From assembly GCA_020852475.1 (NCBI GenBank), contig JADZAR010000036.1, positions 1-41,950 of the forward strand: 41,950 nt of DNA, read 5' to 3'. The position numbers and the translations under genes are program-made. The notes beneath the pieces are model-generated. The model was not told the DNA's origin, did not search any database, and saw nothing but the letters and a program-made list of their open reading frames with translations. Below are positions 36,127 to 41,950 of this stretch, in pieces. How positions within the stretch are numbered: the first letter of the stretch is position 1; each line of letters starts with the position of its first letter. The DNA comes from Nitrosomonas sp. GTDB taxonomy: Bacteria > Pseudomonadota > Gammaproteobacteria > Burkholderiales > Nitrosomonadaceae.

Positions 36127-36378
36127 CTATTCACCTGCTAAATGATATTTCAGTAGTATTTCGCGAATCTGACTTATTTGATATGGCTTGGCCTTGTTTC
36201 CCGCCTTCTGCATGTTTATCTTTTCCTCAATTCCCACCTTTCGATAAAGGTGATGACTACCGCGAATTCGTTCATCGAAGCCAAGATGGATCAGCAAGCC
36301 TCGAATATCATCAAATGCGATATTCGCATCCGATGTGCCGCGAAGGATTTTTTCAATTAGTTTATCGTGCTTTCCCAT
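36127..36378 (-). CDS. hicA: HicA-family mRNA interferase toxin
   Basis: An 83-residue protein with the dsRNA-binding-like HicA fold: FDDIRGLLIHLGFDERIRGS, then HHLYRKVGIEEKIN with the catalytic His in GSHH (His42/43), and YQISQIREILLKYHL. HicA cleaves mRNA and tmRNA and arrests growth when not bound by HicB. It begins only about 25 bases after an attC-like site, the standard position of a cassette's first gene. No lesion is visible, so the pair appears active. Confidence 0.92.
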   Translation of the reverse strand: MGKHDKLIEKILRGTSDANIAFDDIRGLLIHLGFDERIRGSHHLYRKVGIEEKINMQKAGNKAKPYQISQIREILLKYHLAGE

Positions 36379-36402
36379 GCCACATCCTTCTGATCTCTAG
36401 GC

Positions 36403-36475
36403 GTCGAACGTTCAAGGTGAGCGGCGCGGAGCCGCGCTTTTTGGCGGAGCGTCCTGCTCGACCGCAGTGTTAGGC
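36403..36475 (-). repeat. attC-like site (73 bases) between OLD-like gene and hicA
   Basis: On the minus strand it runs from GCCTAAC (36475-36469), matching RYYYAAC, through TGCGGTCGAGC and a GC-rich stem with CGCGGCTCCGCG, to GTTCGAC (36409-36403), one base off GTTRRRY. The stop codon TAA of the ATPase gene is inside the first core, as in many gene cassettes. This is the clearest attC of the array. Confidence 0.75.
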
Positions 36476-37923
36476 ATTTACTTCCCTTTCAATGTCGGCA
36501 ATAAGATTATCAAATTCACTTTGTATTTCTGAAATATATCGTTCTATAGCCACTGTTCGTATTACGCTCTCTTCAGTTTCTGCCTCATCAGCAAGACACT
36601 TGGCAAACTTATGATGATCTGTAATTTCCTTTTTCTGAAGTTCCCAATCGACATCTAAACCATACTTGGTCTTGAGTAGGGATTTCACTTCTGGGTGTGT
36701 AAAAACCTCTTTTTCTGGGGGCTTAGTACCAGGAAAGGAATACATTTTATCTTGTGGTGCTGCTCCAATATCCGCATCTCTGACTGCAATTGCTTTCTTT
36801 CCTGTTTTGTTGAGGACACGGACGGCCTCACGGACAGCATCTGTGTCTCCGATATCGTGAATCGCAACCGTCTTTAGTAAATCTAGCTTCTTGATTCGTA
36901 TTACTTCTGTCAGCAACACCTTGGCAAAAATATCTTCAACACAAATATCGAGCTGACGAACATGACCTGATGACAATATGGAGCGCACTTGATTTGAAGA
37001 TATTTTATTCCTGATATCGACTCCGGTTTCATCTCGAAGAATTAGTTTTCTAGCTTCAGGTGGGAGTGCATTAATTATTACGCTCGAATGCGTTGAAAGA
37101 ATTATCTGATGGTGTCGCCTATAGCACACATCCAATAAATATTTGGCGAATTCGTGTTGGGCGCTTTCGTGTAGTGATGTTTCCGGCTCCTCAAGAATGA
37201 ACAGACTTTGTTCCGGCGAGGTTTCTAACTTGTCGACAGTATAGAGGATTCTGCCTTCACCAAACCCCATGTTATTTTCTGAGTATGAATATCCAAGCCT
37301 TGAGGCTATTCCAACTTCTGATTCCTTTCCTTTGTGCGAGATGCCTTGGAACATTACATCGTCATATTTGTGGCCGATGATTCGAGCCATTTTTTTGATC
37401 ACTTCAGCATCAATTTCCCGTTTTTCAGTAAATTGGAGAGTGGCACCGCCATAGACGCTTAAGTCACGACGTTCAACTTTCGGTATGTAAACTGTGAAAC
37501 CAACATAGTAGCAATGCCGTTCTGGCTGCCTTTTGTATCCAGACCAAGCAGAGTTTGCTCGTGAAATAGTCAATTCTTGAGGCTTCTTATGATCATCAGT
37601 CTCATAGAAATAAATGACCTTTGCTTCGTCTGATATTGGCTTTGGATCAGCCAGTGAAATAGGAAAAAATCCTTTATGTACTGCCTCTTATAGTCTACTG
37701 ACGTGGATGGTTTCTTATAAGCACAAATTGCCAGTTGGCCGATTGTACTTTTGCCCGCACCATTCAACCCGGAAACTACCGTTATCGGAAAGTCGAGTTC
37801 GAAATCGATATTGTAGATACCTCTAAATCCGTCAATGTGAATTTTGCGTAAGCAAGGTCCAAAGTTCGAATAGCGATTTTTCTCGGAATACTTTGCTTGA
37901 AGTTTTTTGGCTATATCTGCCAC
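36470..37923 (-). pseudogene. OLD-like ATPase with TOPRIM domain, one-base frameshift
   Basis: The N-terminal part has Walker A GLNGAGKST (residues 52-60). The C-terminal part has the ABC-type signature region, Walker B and switch segment SLFILEEPETSLHESAQHEF, IILSTHSSVIINALPP, and then TOPRIM-like CVEDIFAKVLLTEVI with AVRDADIGAA. The two halves are out of frame. At an A6 run (37664-37669, T6 on the coding strand), adding one base restores KDFFPISLADPKPISDEAKV and joins them into one protein of about 485 residues. OLD-family enzymes include phage-defence nucleases such as GajA. The stop is inside attC, so this is an integron cassette. It is either dead or reversibly switched by slippage. Confidence 0.82.
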
Positions 37924-37938
37924 TGTGTCTCCTTCTTT

Positions 37939-37994
37939 GCCTAACTAGAATTAGGCGTCCGAAATGACGCAATAGCTTACGTCACAAGCCTAAC
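37939..37994 (-). repeat. Two GTTAGGC core sites with hairpin, attI/attC-like
   Basis: Minus-strand GTTAGGC occurs at 37994-37988 and again at 37945-37939, both perfect GTTRRRY cores. Between them TTAGGC/GCCTAA and TGACG/CGTCA form nested stems. The ATPase gene starts 15 bases past the second core. This fits an insertion junction at the head of the array. Confidence 0.6.
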
Positions 37995-38044
37995 ACGGAA
38001 AATTGCATGCTATCTCCTTCAATTTTCTAATAATACGCCAACTC

Positions 38045-38070
38045 AGGTTTCATCATATCAAACTTTGTTA
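38045..38070. repeat. Direct repeat, right copy (26 bases, exact)
   Basis: Identical to window bases 1-26, same orientation, 38 kb apart. It lies between the cassette array and the integrase start at 38089; GTTAGAC (38067-38073) at its edge also matches the GTTRRRY core. Confidence 0.85.
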
Positions 38071-38088
38071 GACCCACAAACAAATCCG

Positions 38089-38190
38089 ATGAATAGAGCC
38101 GTAGAAAACAAGCCTCGCTTTCTGGATCAGATGCGAAACAAACTCAGCCCGGTCGGCATATCCTACCGAAACACACGCAATGCCGGTGAA
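38089..38190 (+). pseudogene. Integron-type integrase, N-terminal fragment
   Basis: ATG 38089 opens MNRAVENKPRFLDQMRNKL and SPVGISYRNTRNA. PRFLDQMRNKL and SYR match the first 25 or so residues of IntI proteins (PRLLDQVRD..., HYSYRTEQ). The frame stays open to 38259 but the homology ends near 38190, before an A7/G7 run, and no catalytic part follows. It points away from the minus-strand cassettes, exactly the intI layout of an integron. It complements the fragment at 38-281, which begins about where this one ends. Confidence 0.7.
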
Positions 38191-38378
38191 AGAAATTCTG
38201 ATAAGCAAAAAAAGGGGGGGAATTTCCCCATCGGGTCAACAAGAAGATCGATCCCTTGAATCTGCCCCTTGAGCCTGTCGATTGACACACACGTTGCGTC
38301 AACATACCCTATCAAGCTGGACAATGATCATACTTACTCGTATGATCACAATGTTCCCTGATCAGTATGAGATAAAAT
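38191..38378. promoter_or_regulatory. Leader of the RHH/PemK pair with palindromic operator
   Basis: An A7/G7 run ends at 38220. TTGACA (38282-38287) and TACCCT (38305-38310), 17 bases apart, form a weak promoter candidate. TGATCATAC (38325-38333) and GTATGATCA (38340-38348) are a perfect 9-base inverted repeat 31 bases before the antitoxin start, followed by a related TGATCAGTATGA. This suits autoregulation by a ribbon-helix-helix antitoxin. Confidence 0.6.
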
Positions 38379-38609
38379 ATGACACATCGAATCACCATCA
38401 CGCTGGATGATGATATTTTTGCATTTCTTAATCAAGTTGCCGGTGATAACCGTAGCGCTTACATCAATCAGCTTTTGCAGCAGGAACGCAATAATTTTCT
38501 CAAACAAACACTCATCAAAGCAAACCGGGAAGAAGCTGAAGATATGGACTATCAGGAAGAATTGCAGGCATGGGACAGCACTCTGTCCGATGGTCTGACC
38601 AATGACTAA
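38379..38609 (+). CDS. Ribbon-helix-helix antitoxin of PemK/MazF pair
   Basis: A 76-residue protein. THRITITLDDDIFAFLNQVA and NRSAYINQLLQQERNNFLKQ give the beta-strand and two helices of a CopG/Arc-type DNA-binding domain. The acidic C-terminus (EEAEDMDYQEELQAWDSTL) would wrap the toxin. It overlaps the toxin gene by eight bases and probably represses the operon through the palindrome at 38325-38348. It is on the plus strand, outside the minus-strand cassette array. Confidence 0.88.
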   Translation: MTHRITITLDDDIFAFLNQVAGDNRSAYINQLLQQERNNFLKQTLIKANREEAEDMDYQEELQAWDSTLSDGLTND

Positions 38610-38943
38610 ATTCAAACAACTGGATATTCACTGGATCGACCTTGAACCGGCAAAGGGTGCGGAAACCAGGAAACTGAAACCATGCGTGATTGTTCAAAGC
38701 GATCTTGTGAATATTCAATCCCGCACGTTGATTGTTGCTCCTCTGCTGCCCAATCATAAACCCTGGCCTTTCGCAGTCAATCTGGAACCAACCCAGGAAA
38801 ACGGTTTGGACAAAAACCGTCATATCAATCTCAAACAATTACGCGCTGTCGATGTTTCGAGGATTGGCAAAAAACAAGGAGAACTGGAAAGTCAATATAG
38901 CGATGCTATTAAAGCTGCCTTAACTATCGTGTTTGATTTGTAG
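38602..38943 (+). CDS. PemK/MazF-family mRNA interferase
   Basis: A 113-residue toxin with the MazF fold: DIHWIDLEPAKGAETRKLKP, CVIVQSDLVNIQSRTLIVAP, and LDKNRHINLKQLRAVDVSRI. The Arg/Lys of the first segments and the Thr of RTLIVAPL match catalytic positions. It cleaves mRNA at short motifs when the antitoxin is degraded. It is intact and coupled to the antitoxin by an eight-base overlap. Confidence 0.93.
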   Translation: MTKFKQLDIHWIDLEPAKGAETRKLKPCVIVQSDLVNIQSRTLIVAPLLPNHKPWPFAVNLEPTQENGLDKNRHINLKQLRAVDVSRIGKKQGELESQYSDAIKAALTIVFDL

Positions 38944-39084
38944 ATCAAAAAATAATGTTACGCATTACATGACCTGACCTGAGCGTAAATTCAAAGACCT
39001 TGTAACTTGCAGTCAATCGCCTGACCGAATCATCCGCCACCATATAGTGCAGGCCGGTCGGTACATCCTACTGAGTTATCGTTA

Positions 39085-40446
39085 CTATTTCCCGATACAA
39101 AATTCTGAAAATATTTTCCCCAGCAAGTCATCGGCTGTGAAGCGTCCGGTGATGGATGACAGCGCTTCCTGCGCAATTCTCAATTCCTCGGCAAGCAATT
39201 CCCAATTCGATTCGTTTTCGCTGTATGTCCATGCTGCATTGATGTGTTGCTGCGCGGTGTGCAGCGATTCCAGGTGGCGCTGGCGGGCCATGAAAAGTCC
39301 TTCTTCGGTCTGATTCGTTTGCCAACCGGCTGTTTTCAGGATCTGTTCGCGCAGCATGTCTATCCCCGCGCCGGTTCTGGCTGAGAGATGGATTTCAACG
39401 TGATTATCGCTGACCACCATCCTAGGTTGCGCATCGAGCAGGTCAATTTTGTTGATCACGGTGATATGCGGCTTGTCGATGGAAAACGCCGCCAGGGCGG
39501 ATTGACTGGTGTCATCGGCCAAGCGGCGGCTGCCGTCAATCAAGTGTATCCGTATGTCGGCGTTTCTGACTGCCGCCTGGGTGCGTTCGATGCCTTTCTG
39601 TTCAACGATATCCGTGGTTTCTCGCAGCCCTGCGGTATCGATCACGTGGATGGGCACACCCGCGATGGCGATGGTTTTCTGGATACTGTCCCGTGTGGTG
39701 CCGGGGATTTCGGTGACTATGGCGACATCATCCTCGACCAGTTGATTGAGCAGACTGGATTTTCCCACATTCGGTTCGCCGATCAGCACCACGCTGATAC
39801 CTTCCTGCAGCAGGTTGCCGCGAACCGCCGATGACATGACGCGCGCAAGCTGTTCGCTGATGGTGCCGAGCCGTGCGCGGATTTCAGTGTCATAAAGCCC
39901 TTCGATTTCCTCTTCCGGGAAGTCCAGCGTTGCCTCGATGAGCATGCGCAGCGTGGTCAGCGATTGCACCAATTCATTGATCGCATGCGAAAAGACACCT
40001 TGCAGTGAGCGCACTGCGCACCGTACCGCTTCGCTTGTGCTGGCTTGAATAAGATTGGATACGCTTTCGGCTTGCAGCAGATCGATCTTGTTGTTGAGAT
40101 AGGCACGCAATGTGAATTCGCCCGGTTCCGCCAGCCGCGCGCCGCATGCGAGGCATTGGCTGAGCAGCAGATTCATGATGGCGGGACCGCCGTGGCCCTG
40201 TAATTCCAGCACGTCCTCACCGGTGTAGGAATGTGGCGCAGGAAAATAAAGTGCAATGCCTTGATCGATAATTTGGCCTCCGGTATCGAGAAACCGGCTT
40301 AACCGCGCCTTACGCGGCTCAGGAAGCCCGCCCAGTATGGTTTGGGCAAGCGAAGTGAGGTTTTTACCTGAAATACGGACGATGCCCACACCGCCACGGC
40401 CGGGCGGTGTTGCGATTGCAGCGATAATATCAGGCTTTATCTGCAA
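39085..40446 (-). CDS. mnmE: tRNA uridine-5-carboxymethylaminomethyl modification GTPase
   Basis: A 453-residue enzyme that works with MnmG to modify U34 of certain tRNAs. The N-terminal folate-binding domain (IAAIATPPGRGGVGIVRISG) is followed by the helical domain. The GTPase domain has G1 GEPNVGKSSLL (about residues 226-236), G2 GTTRD, G3 DTAGLRETTD and G4 NKID. The C-terminal FCIGK supplies the catalytic Cys. Length is typical. It is downstream of yidC, the common gammaproteobacterial and betaproteobacterial order, but a strong terminator separates them. Confidence 0.97.
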   Translation of the reverse strand: MQIKPDIIAAIATPPGRGGVGIVRISGKNLTSLAQTILGGLPEPRKARLSRFLDTGGQIIDQGIALYFPAPHSYTGEDVLELQGHGGPAIMNLLLSQCLACGARLAEPGEFTLRAYLNNKIDLLQAESVSNLIQASTSEAVRCAVRSLQGVFSHAINELVQSLTTLRMLIEATLDFPEEEIEGLYDTEIRARLGTISEQLARVMSSAVRGNLLQEGISVVLIGEPNVGKSSLLNQLVEDDVAIVTEIPGTTRDSIQKTIAIAGVPIHVIDTAGLRETTDIVEQKGIERTQAAVRNADIRIHLIDGSRRLADDTSQSALAAFSIDKPHITVINKIDLLDAQPRMVVSDNHVEIHLSARTGAGIDMLREQILKTAGWQTNQTEEGLFMARQRHLESLHTAQQHINAAWTYSENESNWELLAEELRIAQEALSSITGRFTADDLLGKIFSEFCIGK

Positions 40447-40503
40447 AATGAGTAACCTGTTGATTTCTTATCGAACCTGATTCGCTTGCTGAAAAACGCA
40501 GAA

Positions 40504-40535
40504 TCGGTCTGGCTGAATATGAGCAGCCAGACCGA
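40504..40535 (-). terminator. Terminator hairpin after yidC
   Basis: TCGGTCTGGCT (40504-40514) pairs perfectly with AGCCAGACCGA (40525-40535) around a 10-base loop, 14 bases past the yidC stop. On the minus strand a GTTTTT run follows eight bases later. Confidence 0.7.
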
Positions 40536-40549
40536 AGCAGAAATAAAAA

Positions 40550-41950
40550 TTACCTTCTTTTATCCTTTCTGGTTTTAACTCTACCTTTTGCAGGTGGTTT
40601 TGCAGCCGGTTTCTGCAGTTTGGATGCAGGCGCCGGTTTCTCTTCTTTTGCCTCGATGATTTCCGCGTCTTCAATTTCCTGACCGTCCACGGTATCGGAT
40701 TCGTCAGTACGCGCAATTTGTTTAGGCTGGTTGTTTTCTTCGGATGCCGCAGCTTTTCCTTTGGGACGAACCGCCTTTCCTTTGCTTCTTTTTTCTTCTT
40801 CCAGCTGTGCCGATTTTTCGAGCTTGCGCGTAATATACCATTGCTGCGCAATCGATAAGACGTTGTTACACAGTGAATAGAGCACCAGACCCGCCGGGAA
40901 GAAGAAGAAAAAGATACTGAACGCGATCGGCATGATCTGCATGACTCGCGCCTGTATCGGGTCTGTCGGTTTGGGGCTGAGTTTGGACTGCAACCACATG
41001 GACACACCCATAATCAACGGCAGCACATAGTAAGGATCAGGCACCGACATATCGGTAATCCAAAGCGCCAGCGGCGCGTAACGCAATTCCACCGCAGCGA
41101 GGAGTGTCCAGAACAATGCGATGAATACCGGAATCTGCACAAGAATCGGCAAACAGCCACCCAATGGATTGATTTTCTCTCTTTTGTAAAACTCCATCAT
41201 CGCCTGGTGCATGCGTTGCCGATCACTGGCATATTGCTCACGAATACGTTGCAATTCGGGTGTCACGACGCGTAATTTCGCCATCGACCGATAACCGGCG
41301 GCAGACAATGGGAAAAATAACAGCTTCACGGTCAGGGTCAGCAGAATAATGGCCAGACCCCAGTTATCCACATAGGAATGATAAAAAGACAATAACCAGA
41401 ACAGTGGTTTCGCCAATATCGTCAACCAGCCATAATCCACGGTCAGATCGAGTCCGGGAGACAATTCAGCCAGCTTGTCCTGCTCCTGCGGGCCGGCATA
41501 GAAAGGCATGACTACAGTGCCTGAATACCCTGGCTCGATTGTGCCGACCGGCGCGATAACCCCGGCTGTATATTGGTTGTAGGCCAGTTGCTTGACATAG
41601 TATTCCCGCGGCTTTCCCTCCTCGGGCAGCCAGGCTGTCAGGAAATAGTGCTCAAGCATCGCGATCCAGCCATTGTCGGCATTTGCCGGATAGGTGGCTT
41701 TGTTCTTATCCAGGTCGGAAAACTTGACCTTGAGAAACTTCTCATCTTCCGTATAAAGTGCTGGACCGGTGTAGGAGTGCACCAGGAAACCCTGTCCCGT
41801 CGGTTCCTTGGCATCGCGCATCATCTGGAAGTATGCAAAAGGCATGATCGTGTTCTGACTGTTGTTGACAATCTCGAACTCGACATCAATGACATACGTG
41901 CCGCGGTGAAAGGTGTAGATTTTTGCGATTTGCAGACCGTTTTCTTCGGG
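40550..41950 (-). CDS. yidC: Membrane protein insertase YidC, 5' end outside window
   Basis: The visible 467 codons run in from the right edge without an in-window start (the frame continues through FHRGTYVIDVEFEIVNNSQN at the edge). The part of the large periplasmic domain is followed by the conserved membrane core: FYHSYVDNWGLAIILLTLTV, GYRSMAKLRVVTPELQRIRE, NPLGGCLPILVQIPVFIALF and the last helix with FFFFFPAGLVLYSLCNNVLS. A long Lys/Glu/Pro/Ala-rich cytoplasmic tail of about 95 residues follows AQQWYITRKLEK; E. coli YidC ends soon after this point. YidC inserts membrane proteins with or without Sec. A terminator lies 14 bases past the stop. Confidence 0.96.
   Translation of the reverse strand, partial: PEENGLQIAKIYTFHRGTYVIDVEFEIVNNSQNTIMPFAYFQMMRDAKEPTGQGFLVHSYTGPALYTEDEKFLKVKFSDLDKNKATYPANADNGWIAMLEHYFLTAWLPEEGKPREYYVKQLAYNQYTAGVIAPVGTIEPGYSGTVVMPFYAGPQEQDKLAELSPGLDLTVDYGWLTILAKPLFWLLSFYHSYVDNWGLAIILLTLTVKLLFFPLSAAGYRSMAKLRVVTPELQRIREQYASDRQRMHQAMMEFYKREKINPLGGCLPILVQIPVFIALFWTLLAAVELRYAPLALWITDMSVPDPYYVLPLIMGVSMWLQSKLSPKPTDPIQARVMQIMPIAFSIFFFFFPAGLVLYSLCNNVLSIAQQWYITRKLEKSAQLEEEKRSKGKAVRPKGKAAASEENNQPKQIARTDESDTVDGQEIEDAEIIEAKEEKPAPASKLQKPAAKPPAKGRVKTRKDKRR

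Noticed and set aside
40468-41007. 179-codon minus-strand frame overlapping yidC
   Set aside because: It is a shifted frame of the yidC tail; its Lys/Arg/Ser richness is a shadow of the Lys-rich tail.

Overview
The window reads as chromosome of an ammonia-oxidising betaproteobacterium, most likely Nitrosomonas or a close relative. The main evidence is a secreted cytochrome P460 with a CxxCH haem site (8666-9235). The betaproteobacterial clusters gloB-methyltransferase-rnhA-dnaQ, metX-metW, EIIA-HPr-EI and yidC-mnmE, and integron remnants of a kind known from Nitrosomonas europaea, agree with this. The species call is inference.

Layout: 1-281 holds a broken integron integrase fragment. 498-5660 holds a secreted NxxGxxAF-repeat protein, the copper exporter copA with chaperone copZ, and trxC. 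5661-6146 holds a MITE-like element and tRNA-Lys. 6147-9235 encodes mtgA, mgtE and cytochrome P460. 9367-16920 holds gloB, a methyltransferase, rnhA, dnaQ, a TPR protein, msrB, an NhaC-type antiporter, metW and metX. 17017-24660 holds a regulatory PTS operon, lnt, a BT1-like transporter, a DegS/DegQ-like protease and a Nif3-like protein. A 49-residue membrane protein lies at 24781-24930, followed by mltA.

26311-30777 is an accessory stretch of poorly characterised envelope proteins: a 447-residue protein of unknown family, a CsgG-like lipoprotein, a Sel1-repeat lipoprotein and two small secreted proteins. 30991-35277 starts with a flavodoxin-fold oxidoreductase and continues as a probable metal-handling neighbourhood: a His-rich periplasmic protein, a DUF2202 ferritin-like protein, a ZIP transporter and a lipoprotein with a His-rich insertion.

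35340-38190 is the most unusual part. It looks like a decayed integron: the N-terminus of an integron-type integrase on the plus strand, facing away from a minus-strand array of cassettes separated by attC-like sites. The cassettes carry an OLD-like ATPase-TOPRIM gene (probable phage defence) with a one-base frameshift in a homopolymer, an intact HicAB toxin-antitoxin pair, and an antitoxin whose RelE/HigB-like toxin is frameshifted. A 26-base sequence beside the integrase start recurs exactly at base 1 of the window, next to a different, internal part of an integrase gene, so integron debris lies at both ends of a 38-kb block. A RHH/PemK toxin-antitoxin pair with a palindromic operator follows, then mnmE and the 3' part of yidC, which runs off the right edge.
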